From contig NZ_JAJOMX010000004.1 in NCBI RefSeq assembly GCF_024699925.1, positions 1 to 64,000 on the forward strand: a stretch of 64,000 nt of DNA, read 5' to 3'. The translations under genes and the position numbers were made by a program. The DNA comes from Mesorhizobium sp. J428. GTDB lineage: Bacteria; Pseudomonadota; Alphaproteobacteria; Rhizobiales; Rhizobiaceae. Every line of letters begins with the position of its first letter. Position 1 is the stretch's first letter. A model generated the notes under the pieces. It made no database searches and had not been told where the DNA came from. It saw nothing but the letters and a program-made list of their open reading frames with translations. This document shows, piece after piece, positions 9,048-18,048 of this stretch.

Positions 9048-9776
9048 TCAGGCGCGGTTCTTGAAGCGCCAGGATTCGTTGCCGGTCTCGATGATCTCGC
9101 AGTGGTGGGTGAGCCGGTCGAGCAGAGCGGTGGTCATCTTGGCGTCGCCGAAGACGGCGGGCCATTCCCCGAAGGCGAGGTTGGTGGTGACGATGATCGA
9201 GGTCCGTTCGTAGAGCCGGCTGATCAGGTGGAAGAGGAGCTGGCCGCCGGCCTGGGCGAAGGGGAGATAGCCCAGTTCGTCGAGCACGACGAAGTCGAGC
9301 CGGGTCAGGTAGTCGGTGATGCGCCCCTGCTTGCCGGAGCGGTGCTCGGTCTCGAGCCGGTTGACCAGATCGACGACGTTGAAGAAGCGGCCGCGGGCGC
9401 CACTGCGTATGAGGGCGCGGGCGATCGCGATGGCCAGATGCGACTTGCCCGTGCCGGTACCGCCGATGAGCACGGCGTTGCGCTGGTCGGCGACGAAGGC
9501 GCCGGTGGCGAGGTCGCGCACGAGCGTCTCGTTGACGGGCGTGCCGGCGAAGTCGAAGTCGTCGATGTCCTTGGCCAGCGGCAGCTTGGCGACGGTGAGC
9601 TGGTATTTGATGGAGCGCGCCTGCTTCTCGGCGATCTCGGCCGAGAGCAGGTCGCCGACGACCCTCGGCGGCTCGTGCTGACGCTTGATGGCGGTCGTCA
9701 TGATCTCATCGTAGGCGCTGCGCATGCCGTAGAGCTTCAGCGTTCCCATCAGGTCCAGAACCTGGGTGCGTTCCAT
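9048..9776 (-). CDS. istB: IS21 helper ATPase IstB
   Basis: 242-residue AAA+ transposition helper. Walker [16 protein letters not shown] lies at about residues 104-118 and Walker [12 protein letters not shown] near 163-173. The start ATG overlaps the istA stop by one base (TGATG), with AGGAGGG just upstream inside istA, so the two genes are translationally coupled. A longer frame reaching to 10805 exists but its upstream part is an out-of-frame shadow of istA. The gene appears intact. Confidence 0.92.
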   Translation of the reverse strand: MERTQVLDLMGTLKLYGMRSAYDEIMTTAIKRQHEPPRVVGDLLSAEIAEKQARSIKYQLTVAKLPLAKDIDDFDFAGTPVNETLVRDLATGAFVADQRNAVLIGGTGTGKSHLAIAIARALIRSGARGRFFNVVDLVNRLETEHRSGKQGRITDYLTRLDFVVLDELGYLPFAQAGGQLLFHLISRLYERTSIIVTTNLAFGEWPAVFGDAKMTTALLDRLTHHCEIIETGNESWRFKNRA

Positions 9777-11281
9777 CAGCTTGCCCTCCTGAGGCTGTCG
9801 TAGCGGGCGCAGTCCGCCCGCGGCTCGATCGCCAAGCGCAGTGCGTCGGGTGTGAGGATGGTGACGGCCGGCGCCGGATCGCGGCGCCGGGCCAGGATGT
9901 TGAGAATGACGGCGCACGAGCAGACGTTCTCGGCAAGCGCCTGCTGGCAGGCGCTCTCGACGGCATCGAGCCCATCCGACAGCACCGCCGTCAGGATCGA
10001 CACCATCTGACGGTCGCCGTCGTCGGCAGCCTTCAGCCGGCGCCTGACCCGCTCCATCGCCGACGGCAGTTCCCAGCCCTGGAATGGCGCACCGTTGCGC
10101 AGCGCGACGGGCTTGCGCGCCAGCACCGGGACGTAGTGCCACGGATCGTAGACGGTCTGGTTGCGGCCGAACGAGCGGGCATGCTCGCCCACGATCGTGC
10201 CGTCCTGGCGCACGACGATGCGATCGGCATAGGCCTGGATCTCGACTGGCCGACCGACCGCGGTCGAGAGCACCGAGTACTTGTTGTTGTCGAAGCGCAC
10301 GGTGCAGGTCTTCGTGACGGAGGCGGGAACCGTGTGGAAGCCGTCGAAAGGGCCGCGATACTCGACCAGCTTGCCGCGCTCCTCCTCGAACACGTCCCAG
10401 ATGGTGCGCTCCGGCTGGTCGACATGGCGGTGGGCCTTGGCGTAGGCCACGCACTTGTCGAGCAGCCAGGCGTTCAGCTCCTCGTAGCTCCTGAAGCGCA
10501 GCCGAGGCGTGAAGAAGCGCTCCCTCACCAGGCCAACCTGGTTCTCGACCTGCCCCTTCTCCCAGCCGGACGCCGGCGTGCAGGCGACGGGCTGGACCAG
10601 ATAGTGGCTGCACATCTGCAGGAAGCGACGGTTGTATTGCCGCTCCTTGCCGACGAAGACCGTCTCCACCGCCGTCTTCATGTTGTCGTAGATACCGCGC
10701 GTGCAGGCGCCGCCGAAGAAGGCGAAGGCCCGGTCGTGAGCGTCGAACACCATCTCCTGCGTCTCGCGCGGATAGGCCCGCACGAACATCATGCGGCTGT
10801 GGCAAAGCCGGACGTGGGCGACCTTCACGGTCACCGTCACGCCAGCGAGCAGGACGATCTCGTGGCTCCAGTCGAACTGGTAGGCGTCGCCCGGGGGATA
10901 GAACAGCGGCACGTAGGCCTCAGCTGTCGCCCCCCGAACCTTCTCCCGGCTCTTGGCGTAGCGCCGGATCGCGTCGTAGCTGCCTTCGTAGCCCAGCGAC
11001 CGCAGTTCCTCATAGATGCGGATCAGCGTCAGCCGCTCGCGCTTCTGCTTCGCGTCGTTGCCGTCCAGCAGAGCATCGAGCTGCACCTGCCATGGGCCGA
11101 TCTTCGGCTTCGGCTGGTGCTGACGCTCATACCGGAACTCAGTTGCATCGGAACGAAGAACCTTGCGGACCACCTTCCGCGATATCCGCAACTCGCGGCA
11201 GATCTCCTTGATCGACTTCCCTTGAACCAGCGACAGCCGGCGTATCTTCGCAATCGTCTCCACGACCAACATCCAAAACAA
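9776..11281 (-). CDS. istA: IS21 transposase IstA
   Basis: About 498-501 residues. An N-terminal helix-turn-helix ([21 protein letters not shown] split over residues 24-44) precedes an integrase-like DDE core: YQFDWSHE (Asp), [13 protein letters not shown] (Asp) and [12 protein letters not shown] (Glu). The start may be the ATG at 11272 ([10 protein letters not shown]). No disruption is seen, so this IS21 copy looks potentially active. It lies within the transposase gene of the outer element. Confidence 0.92.
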   Translation of the reverse strand: MFWMLVVETIAKIRRLSLVQGKSIKEICRELRISRKVVRKVLRSDATEFRYERQHQPKPKIGPWQVQLDALLDGNDAKQKRERLTLIRIYEELRSLGYEGSYDAIRRYAKSREKVRGATAEAYVPLFYPPGDAYQFDWSHEIVLLAGVTVTVKVAHVRLCHSRMMFVRAYPRETQEMVFDAHDRAFAFFGGACTRGIYDNMKTAVETVFVGKERQYNRRFLQMCSHYLVQPVACTPASGWEKGQVENQVGLVRERFFTPRLRFRSYEELNAWLLDKCVAYAKAHRHVDQPERTIWDVFEEERGKLVEYRGPFDGFHTVPASVTKTCTVRFDNNKYSVLSTAVGRPVEIQAYADRIVVRQDGTIVGEHARSFGRNQTVYDPWHYVPVLARKPVALRNGAPFQGWELPSAMERVRRRLKAADDGDRQMVSILTAVLSDGLDAVESACQQALAENVCSCAVILNILARRRDPAPAVTILTPDALRLAIEPRADCARYDSLRRAS

Positions 11282-11386
11282 CTGCCTCCGATCAAACCGG
11301 AGGCAGTGTGAAACACCCGCCGCTACAGGGGGCCCTTTTGGATGCCGATCACCCCTGAAACGGGGTCCTTATTCCACGCCGAAACA

Positions 11387-11395
11387 CATCTGCGG
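11387..11395. repeat. IS21 target duplication CATCTGCGG, right copy
   Basis: Partner of 8901-8909; immediately follows the outward ACA end of the element. Confidence 0.85.
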
Positions 11396-12813
11396 AAAGC
11401 GGTTGAAGCCCCTGGTCCCGCTGCTGGTTGCAGCGATGGAGCGGCATGGCCACCTTGCGCTGGACGAGATTGTCCGCACCCGGTTGCTTGCGATCAGCGC
11501 GTCCACGATTGACCGGGTTCTCGCCCCGGTCCGGGCCGGCGGGCCGGGCAGCAAACGTGGGTCGACCGCACATTCCTCGGCGGTACGTCGCAGCGTGCCC
11601 ATCCGGACTTACGCGGACTGGAACGATCCCGCGCCCGGGCATGGAGGCGGATCTCGTTGCCCACAGCGGCCCGTCGGCGAGCGGGAACTTCGTGCAGACG
11701 CTGACCCTGACCGACGTGGCGACAGGATGGACGGAATGTGCGCCGCTGCTGTTTCGAGAGCAGCGCCTGCTCGGTGAGGTGATGACCGCATTGCGCCCTG
11801 CGCTGCCGTTTCCTCTGCTCGGGTTTGATACGGACAACGACAGCGTCTTCATGAACGAGACCATCAAGGGCTGGTGCGAGGCTGCGCAGGTCGCATTCAC
11901 CCGCTCGCGGCCGTATCGCAAGAACGACCAGGCTTACGTCGAGCAGAAGAACGGCGCGATCGTGCGTCGGATGGTGGGTTACCGCAGATATGCCGGCATT
12001 GTCGCGGCCAGGGAACTGGCGCACCTCTACAGCCGGATGCGGCTCTACGTGAACTTCTTCCAGCCTTCGTTCAAGTTGATGGAGAAGACCCGCGACGGCG
12101 CCCGCGTGACGAAGCGGTATCACCCGCCGCTGACACCGTTCCAGCGCGTGCAGGCCCATCCCGCCATAGCGCAGGCGGCCAAGGACGCACTTGCGGCGCA
12201 GTTCAGGGGCCTCGATCCGGTGAAGCTGCTCCACGAGATCCGCCAGGCGCAGGCTCGGTTGACCGCGCTGGCCGATGCGACCCCCGCCGCGGATGGCGAT
12301 GACGCCAAGGCGGACGTCGCAGCCTTCCTCCACGGTCTCCGCAATGCCTGGAAGGACGGCGAGATCAGGCCCACATCCCGGAAAAAGCCGCCAACTCCCC
12401 GAGGGCGCCGCCGCCCCGACCCGCTGGCCGAGGTTACCGAGGACCTCAAGGAATGGTTCGAAGAGGATCCCGCCCAGACCGGACGAGAGCTCCTGGGCAG
12501 GCTTCAGGCGGCTCATCCGGACACCTTCCCGGATGGCTTGATCCGCACGGTGCAGCGTCGCGTGAAGATATGGAGAAGAGACGTGGCCCGGGCACTGGTG
12601 TTCGGCGCGCACGGAAATATGTCGCGCCCCATTCCCCCTGACGCGCTCCGCAATTTGGAGGCTTCACGCGTCAGGGGGCATGGGGAACCGCAAGAAGCTG
12701 GCGACCACCACGGTGAGAACGTCCAGGAACAATTGACTGAGGCAACCATATGATCCCTTAGGAACATGGTTCGATGAGGCAATACGCGCTCTCACGTTGA
12801 TTGCCGCGCCGCA

Positions 12814-12819
12814 TGGCGC
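12814..12819. repeat. Target-site duplication TGGCGC, right copy
   Basis: Partner of 8529-8534; the synthetase reading frame resumes immediately after it. Confidence 0.8.
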
Positions 12820-13072
12820 ATCCGCAGGTGATCGATGCCGCCGTCATAAAGGCCGGGGACCTGCGCTGGGGCGAACGCCCGGTGGCCTTCGTGGCACGGC
12901 ACGTCGACGGCCCCGATGCCGACGAGCTGATGCGGCTTTGCCGCGATCAACTGGCCGGCTAAACGGCCGCGCGAGATCCGCTTCATCGCTTGCGAAGACT
13001 TCCCGCGCTCGACCAGCGGCAAGATCCAGCGCCACGTCCTGGAGACCTGGATCGAGCGCGAGGCCAACTGAG
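12820..13072 (+). pseudogene. Acyl-CoA synthetase remnant, part 2 (C-terminus)
   Basis: Continues from 8534 as HPQVIDAAVIKAGDLRWGE and later, after a frame change at about 12960 (TAA stop in the original frame), RPREIRFIACEDFPRSTSGKIQRHVLE. The latter contains the conserved Gly-Lys-Ile motif whose Lys closes the adenylation site in acyl-CoA synthetases. The shift looks like a two-base deletion after LAG. Translation after the IS scar would give at most a dead fragment. It ends just before the convergent thioesterase gene. Confidence 0.8.
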
Positions 13073-13089
13073 GCCTGCCTCGACTGCGC

Positions 13090-13545
13090 CTATCCGCTGA
13101 CACCCGTCCGTCCGAACAGCGCCATCAGCGTACCGGTCATCGTGGCGACCAGCTTCTCCGCCCCGCCCTTCAGCGCATGGGCGCGCGCCTCGCAGATGGT
13201 GAGGGTGCGACCCGGTTTGACCACCTCGGCCTGGAAGCGGAAGCACTCGCCGTCGGCTGGGTTGAGGAGGTTGATTTTGAACTCCACGGTCAGCACCGCC
13301 GCTTCGGCCGGCATCAGCGAGAAGGCGGCGTAGCCGCAAGCGCTGTCGAGCGCTGTCGAGACGATGCCGGCGTGAACGAAGCCGTGCTGCTGGGTCAGCG
13401 CGTCGTGGTGCGCCATCTCCAGAACGATGCGCCCGGGCGACAGGTCGGCAATGGTGATGCCCAGCGTGTGCATCACCTTCTGGCGTCCGAAACTGTCGCG
13501 CACGCGTGCGTCGAAATCGGGGTTCTTCGGTTCGAAACCGGGCAT
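13090..13545 (-). CDS. PaaI-type hotdog thioesterase
   Basis: 151 residues starting MPGFEPKNPDF. The hotdog motif HGFVHAGIVSTALDSACGYAA (about residues 53-73, with the conserved HAG and Asp/Ser region) marks the PaaI acyl-CoA thioesterase family. It would hydrolyse acyl-CoA to free CoA and acid, for example to rescue CoA from dead-end intermediates. It is the last gene of a minus-strand operon with the AraC-type regulator, NmrA-like protein and acyl-CoA synthetase. A longer frame to 13839 overlaps the regulator and is not used. Confidence 0.85.
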   Translation of the reverse strand: MPGFEPKNPDFDARVRDSFGRQKVMHTLGITIADLSPGRIVLEMAHHDALTQQHGFVHAGIVSTALDSACGYAAFSLMPAEAAVLTVEFKINLLNPADGECFRFQAEVVKPGRTLTICEARAHALKGGAEKLVATMTGTLMALFGRTGVSG

Positions 13546-13562
13546 GGCCTGTCTGCTCCTCG

Positions 13563-14303
13563 TCAGGGATCGATGAGCAGTCTTAGGCGGGTTTCGAGTC
13601 CCTGATCTTGGAAGAAACGGCCAGAGGGCCGCGCGCAGGCAAGGCGGCGGAGCACGCCCGGTGGGGCGTCGGCGAAGGCGCGGCAGGCGGCCGACATGTG
13701 CGACTGGTCGTAGTACCCTGCATCGAGCGCCAGTTCGCTTAACGCCTGATCGCGCGCCGCAAGCCCGTCCAGCAGGGTCCGGAAACGCCGGGTGGCGGCG
13801 AGCCGCCGTCGCGACATGCCGGTGGTCGCGCGAACGCAACGCCGTTCACTTCGCGCGCTGGCGGGGGCGGAGTGGCTGCCGGAGAAGGTCAGGTCGCAGG
13901 CGAGCTGGTCGAGTGCCGCAACAAGCGGCGCCCAGGCCTCACCGTTCCCCGTCACTGCCAGAAGAGCAAGGGTCAGCGCGTCCAGATTACCTTCGGAGGG
14001 GAGAAGGTGGGGCGCGGCGTCGAGGCGCATTCCGGCGATCGCGCCCTCGAAGGGCGCGCGGCGCGGGCTGAAGGCGGGGCGGGGCGGTTCGAGGTCGAGG
14101 CGCGGGCGGGGGCCGCGATCGGCTCCGCCGCGCAGCGTCAGGGAAAGCGTAAAGAGATCGGTGGCGAAGTGGCCGGTGCCGGGACCCGACAAGAGGCCGC
14201 AATCGCAGTAGACGAAGAAATGGTCGATCTGGGCGGGGGCCCCGGCCGGCGGCGCGAGCTCGAGATAAAGCGGCGCGGGCGCCGCCTTATCCGACGTAGG
14301 CAT
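13563..14303 (-). CDS. AraC-family transcriptional regulator
   Basis: 246 residues from MPTSDKAAPAPLYLEL. The C-terminal part has the two-helix AraC layout: ATRRFRTLLDGLAARDQALSELALDAGYYDQSHMSAACRAFADAPPGVLRR, given here in pieces by its key blocks LALDAGYYDQSH and FADAPPG. The N-terminal part would be a sensor domain resembling DUF6597-type regulators. The start overlaps the end of the NmrA-like gene by 17 bases. It may control its own operon; ligand unknown. Confidence 0.75.
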   Translation of the reverse strand: MPTSDKAAPAPLYLELAPPAGAPAQIDHFFVYCDCGLLSGPGTGHFATDLFTLSLTLRGGADRGPRPRLDLEPPRPAFSPRRAPFEGAIAGMRLDAAPHLLPSEGNLDALTLALLAVTGNGEAWAPLVAALDQLACDLTFSGSHSAPASARSERRCVRATTGMSRRRLAATRRFRTLLDGLAARDQALSELALDAGYYDQSHMSAACRAFADAPPGVLRRLACARPSGRFFQDQGLETRLRLLIDP

Positions 14304-15141
14304 GCCTGTTCCCGGCCACAAAGTCGCGGAAGCGGCGCGCCGGGCGGCCGAGCACCTCGCTGACCGTGGTCTCAATGCCGGCGAGATAGCCCTTGGCTGC
14401 GAGCGAGGCCAACTCCACCATGGCGGCGGCGACGTCGGGGTGCATGCCGTTCGCAATCATGCTCGCCTTGGCCTGATTCGGCGGCAAGGAGGCGCATGTC
14501 ACCGCGCGGCCTGTCGCCTCGCTGAGGAGAGAGGCGATCTCCTCGCCGGTCAACGCCTCCGCGCCCGTCAGGCCATAGGCCTTGCCAGCATGGCCCGCGC
14601 CAAGCAGCGCCTCGACCGCCACATCGGCGATGTCACCGGCGTCGACCCACGCCACCGGCCCACCCAGATCGTCATAATAGACGCCATCGGAGACGATGTT
14701 TTCAGCCTGCCACAGAAGGTTTTGCATGAAATAGGTGGGCTGAACTAAGGTCCAGTCCATGCCGCTGTCCTTCAGCAGTTCCTGGCTTTCGGAATGCCAC
14801 ATCCCGAAGGTCAGCCGCGCCCTGGGCGAAGCACCGAGTCCGGTGGACATGACCACATGGCGCACGCCCGCCGCCTTGGCCGCGGCGATGGCATTGGCCT
14901 TCCAGCGGCGCATGTCCTGATGCGGCGGCGTCACGAGATAGGCCTTCTCCGCCCCTTGGCAGGCGCGTTCCAAAGCGTCGCGGTCGCCGAAATCCGCCAC
15001 GGCGGCATCGCAACCCTTCGCCACCAACGCCGCAGCCTTCGCAGGCTGGCCGGTGACGGCACGCAGCCTCGCGCCCCTGGTGAGAAGCGCTTCCACCAGT
15101 GGCACGCCGGTGGTGCCCGTGGCTCCGAAAACCGTGATCAT
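14287..15141 (-). CDS. NmrA-like NAD(P)-binding protein
   Basis: 284 residues with an N-terminal Rossmann motif GATGTTG (residues 6-12) and the atypical SDR pattern of the NmrA/QorB group (VVMSTGLGA, LVQPTYFMQNLL). No YxxxK active site. Members reduce quinones or sense the NAD(P) redox state. The ATG overlaps the stop of the acyl-CoA synthetase gene (ATGA), so the two are coupled. Function within the operon is not clear. Confidence 0.8.
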   Translation of the reverse strand: MITVFGATGTTGVPLVEALLTRGARLRAVTGQPAKAAALVAKGCDAAVADFGDRDALERACQGAEKAYLVTPPHQDMRRWKANAIAAAKAAGVRHVVMSTGLGASPRARLTFGMWHSESQELLKDSGMDWTLVQPTYFMQNLLWQAENIVSDGVYYDDLGGPVAWVDAGDIADVAVEALLGAGHAGKAYGLTGAEALTGEEIASLLSEATGRAVTCASLPPNQAKASMIANGMHPDVAAAMVELASLAAKGYLAGIETTVSEVLGRPARRFRDFVAGNRHAYVG

Positions 15142-17076
15142 GGCTTGTCCTTTCTCAGGGCCGCGATGGCCTCCATCGTTTCGGGATTGCTGATCGAGGA
15201 GAGGTCGCCCGGATCCTCGTCCAGGAAGGCGGCGCGCACGATCCGGCGCATCGTCTTCATGCTGCGGGTCTTGGGCAGCGCCTCGACGAAATGGATCTCG
15301 CTCGGGCGGAAGGGCCTCGAAACCACCTCGCCGACGCGGTCCTTGAGCTGCTCGACGAGCCTGTCATCGGGCGTCACACCGGGCGCCGTGACGCAGATGC
15401 AAATCACCGTTGTACCCTTTATGGGGTCGGGGACGGGTATCGCCGCTGCATCCACAACTTTCCCCGTTTCGGTCAGCGCCGCCTCGATCTCCGGTGGCCC
15501 GATGCGCTTGCCGGCAATGTTCAGCGTGTCATCGGAACGGCCGAGGATAAACCAGGTGCCGTCCGGATCGCGCCGCGCCCAGTCGCCATGGCGCCAGATG
15601 CCGGGAAACGTGGACCAGTAGGTGTCGAGATAGCGCTTTTTGTTGCCCCAGATCGTCGGCGTCAGCCCCATCGGCGGCCGGGTGACGACCAATTCGCCGA
15701 CCTCGCCCGGCGCAGCCTCGCTGCCGTCCACGCGCAGCACCTTGGCACCGACGCCCAGCGCCTGACCCGAAAAGCCACCCGGCTTCACCTCGTGAAGCTA
15801 CGGTCGAGGTAAGAATTGCGCCGAAGAGCTCGGTTCCACCCGAAATGTTGAGCGGTACCGCGTGGTGCCGGCAGATATGCTCCAGGTGCCAAAGCCAGGC
15901 ATCTTCGGTCCAGGGCTCTCCGGTCGAGGCGACGATACGCAGTGCGGAAAGATCGCCCCCCGCAGCGGCGCGGGATCCTGCGTCATGAATTGCCGCACCA
16001 GCGTTGGGGCAACGCCCATATGAGTAACTTTGTTCTCGGCGGCCAGCCGCAGTAGGCGGAAGGGATCGCCCGGCATCGAGGGCGCTCCTTCGGCGAGCAC
16101 CAACGTGGCGCCCGCAAGCAGCACCGAAATCAGCGTGAGGGGCCCCATCACCCAACCCATGTCCGTCATCCAAAGATGCCGATCATCGGGCTTTAGATCG
16201 AGACACAGCAGAAAATCGGCCGTGGCCTTGGCCTGTACGCCCAAATTCGTGTGAACCACCCCCTTGGGCTTGCCGGTGGTGCCCGAGGTGTAGGCGATGA
16301 GCAGCGGTGCGTCGGTCTCCACCGGATGCGCCGGCCGCGTCGCGTCGGCCTTAGCGACGGTTTCCTGCCAGTCGAGATCGCGGGCCGGATCGGCCACTGG
16401 GCCGCCGAAGCGCCGCAGGCTGAACACGGTATGCACCGAGGGCACCTCCGCCAGTGCCTCGGCCAGGGTGGCTTCCATCCAGACCGGCTTGCCCCGCCGG
16501 GGCGTCGCATCCGCAGTCAGCACGGCAACGGCACGGGCGTCGTTCAGGCGGGTGACGATGGCATGCGGCGCAAACCCGGAAAATAGCGGGACCGCTACGG
16601 CGCCCAGCCGCGCGATGCCCAGAAGCGCGGCCTCGATTTCGGGGATCATCGGCATGTAGATGCCGACGCCCTGGCTGGGCCTCACTCCACGCGCCGAGAG
16701 GGCGGAGGCAACGCGCGCGGCTTCCTCGGCAAGCCGGGAATAGCTCCATTGCTGGCGGCTGCCGTCTTCGTCCACCCAGTCGATCGCTGTCTTATCGCCG
16801 AGCCCCTTCTCGATGTGCGCGTCGAGACAGGTTTCGGTGAGATTCAGTGCGCCGCCGATTCCCCAGCGGATGTTCTCCGGTCCGTCGCCGATCTCGCGCA
16901 GACGGTGCATGCGGGCGGGCGAATCGAATGCGGGTGAGGTCGAGAATCTGCGTCCAGAACCAATCCGGGTCACTGTCTGCGCGTTCGACCAATTCCTCGT
17001 AGTTCGCAACGCCACAACGGTCCATGAATGCCGCGAGCGCATTTGTTTCCTTGATGGTTTGGTCGGCCTCGAACAT
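15138..17076 (-). pseudogene. Acyl-CoA synthetase (acetyl/propionyl-CoA synthetase-like), frameshifted
   Basis: An AMP-forming ligase of about 640 residues is readable from MFEADQTIKETNALAAF to an end at RKDKP, but with frame changes near 16925, 15960 and 15800. The N-terminal IRWGIGGALNLTETCLD, the P-loop YTSGTTGKPKGVVHT, STGEPWTEDAWLWHLE and the C-terminal KTRSMKTMRRIVR are all present. It would activate a carboxylic acid to its CoA thioester. Three isolated shifts in an otherwise well-kept protein could be errors or early decay. It leads the operon running to 13090. Confidence 0.8.
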
Positions 17077-17093
17077 TACGGATCTTCTGACCT

Positions 17094-17120
17094 AAAAAAG
17101 GGGCCGCACTGAATGCGGCC
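17094..17120 (-). terminator. Rho-independent terminator of the BadH-like SDR gene
   Basis: On the minus strand the 7-bp stem GGCCGCA/TGCGGCC with a 5-base loop is followed by CCTTTTTT. It lies about 55 bases past the SDR stop and just upstream of the acyl-CoA synthetase start, so it separates these two minus-strand units. Confidence 0.8.
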
Positions 17121-17173
17121 AGGTGGGGAGGAAACCTTGACATCGTTTGGAACCGGAAAGCACCGCCGGGCTG

Positions 17174-17935
17174 TCAACCGTGCATTGACAGCCCGCCCGA
17201 TACGGAAATGACCTGTCCGGTTATGAATCCGGCATCGTCCGAGGCGAGGAAACACACAATCCCGGGATAGTCCGTCGGCTGGGCGAGACGTCTCATGGGG
17301 ATCGCCCGTTTAAGGCCTTCCGCAATCTTCTCTCCGGCTTCGCCCTTGGCGACTTCTGCGAATAGCGGGGTGTCTGTCGGACCGGGCGCGACCGCGTTGA
17401 GCTGAATGCCCTTGCGGGCCAGTTCCCGCGCGACGGTCTTGGTAAAGGAAATGATGCCGCCTTTGCAGGCCGAATAGACCGCCTCGCCCGAGGAGCCGAC
17501 GCGGCCCGCATCCGAACTGATGTTCACGACGCGGCCGGACCCATTCCTTACCATTCCCGGAAGAACAGCATGATGCATGTGAAGAGGGCCGTAGAGGTTG
17601 ATGTCTATGATCTTCTTCCACAGATCAAGATCGGTCTCGAGGAACGGCTTGATCTCATCCCATCCGGCGTTGTTGACCAGAACGTCGATCGGCCCGCCGG
17701 CCTCGAACTCGGCCACTGCGGCGTCCACTGCCTTGCGGTCGGTGATGTCGACGGTGTAAGCACGCGCCTTGCCGCCTGCATCTTCGATCGTTCCGACGGT
17801 TTGCCGGGCACCTTCTTCATTGAGGTCGAAAACCGCAACCTCGGCTCCTTCCTCGGCGAAGCGGGTGCAGATCGCCCGCCCGATTCCGCTTCCGCCACCC
17901 GTGACGATTACTCTCTTGCCTTTCAGTCCGCGCAT
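17174..17935 (-). CDS. Short-chain dehydrogenase, BadH-like (2-hydroxycyclohexanecarboxyl-CoA dehydrogenase type)
   Basis: 253 residues with complete SDR motifs: TGGGSGIG at 12-19, VNNAGW, and active-site YSACKGG. The N-terminus LKGKRVIVTGGGSGIG and the length match BadH-type enzymes that oxidise 2-hydroxy cyclic acyl-CoAs, but other 3-hydroxyacyl-CoA dehydrogenases are similar, so the substrate is open. GGAGAAAC precedes the ATG. It is divergent from the tandem TetR gene at 18049 with a candidate operator between them, and ends in a clear terminator. Confidence 0.85.
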   Translation of the reverse strand: MRGLKGKRVIVTGGGSGIGRAICTRFAEEGAEVAVFDLNEEGARQTVGTIEDAGGKARAYTVDITDRKAVDAAVAEFEAGGPIDVLVNNAGWDEIKPFLETDLDLWKKIIDINLYGPLHMHHAVLPGMVRNGSGRVVNISSDAGRVGSSGEAVYSACKGGIISFTKTVARELARKGIQLNAVAPGPTDTPLFAEVAKGEAGEKIAEGLKRAIPMRRLAQPTDYPGIVCFLASDDAGFITGQVISVSGGLSMHG

Positions 17936-17985
17936 TCCCGTTTCTCCTTTTGCCGGTGTCGCAGGCACCGTGGAATGACCGCGCA

Positions 17986-18003
17986 TTCTAACGCTTGTTC
18001 GAA
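17986..18003. promoter_or_regulatory. Candidate TetR operator (degenerate copy)
   Basis: TTCTAACGCTTGTTCGAA, an imperfect palindrome with the CTAAC-N4-GTT core shared with sites at 23202, 36913, 50996, 51080, 53330, 60474 and 62952. It lies between the SDR start (17935) and the TetR start (18049), where autoregulation would be expected. Confidence 0.5.
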
Positions 18004-18048
18004 TTACCTCAACTGATAAACTGATGTCCAGCGTCGAAAGAGAGATCC

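Larger units (their letters stand above)
8910..11386 (-). mobile_element. IS21-family insertion sequence
   Basis: The element carries istA and istB on the minus strand. Both ends begin TGT when read inward and share an imperfect inverted repeat with GGACCC and CCAAAAGGG blocks. It is flanked by a perfect 9-base direct repeat CATCTGCGG (8901-8909 and 11387-11395). Excision with one copy of the repeat joins WEAADRICG to KRLKPLVPLL and restores the outer transposase, which proves the insertion order. Length is about 2.48 kb, typical for IS21. Confidence 0.92.
8662..12753 (+). pseudogene. Transposase of the outer IS, split by IS21 and frameshifted
   Basis: The N-terminal part (8662-8909) has a helix-turn-helix region with SGYHRKHVERLLR and ends at ADRICG. 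After IS21 the frame resumes at 11396 as GKRLKPLVPLLVAAMERHG. A further one-base shift near 11640 leads into the catalytic core: EADLVAHSG (first Asp), GFDTDNDSVF (second Asp) and KNDQAYVEQKNG (Glu), a DDE integrase domain. The C-terminal region is rich in Arg and Pro. Either of the two disruptions would inactivate it. ATG 8662 follows GACGGATCAGC weakly; ATG 8647 is an alternative. Confidence 0.8.
8535..12813 (+). mobile_element. rve-type insertion sequence (ISNCY/IS1202-like), itself interrupted by an IS21 element
   Basis: The left end TGTAGCGCGACAATC and the right end (reverse complement TGCGGCGCGGCAATC) form imperfect inverted repeats that continue for about 50 bases (GTGAGAG and TTCCT blocks in both). 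A 6-base target duplication TGGCGC flanks it at 8529-8534 and 12814-12819. Without the nested IS21 and its duplication the element is about 1.8 kb. Deleting element plus one target copy restores VLLAHPQVID of an acyl-CoA synthetase. Family assignment rests on the transposase layout and is less certain than the ends. Confidence 0.85.

Noticed and set aside
9777..10805. A 585-residue frame suggesting an IstA-IstB fusion
   Set aside because: Its first 340 residues are an out-of-frame reading of istA; the real istB starts at the TGATG overlap at 9776.
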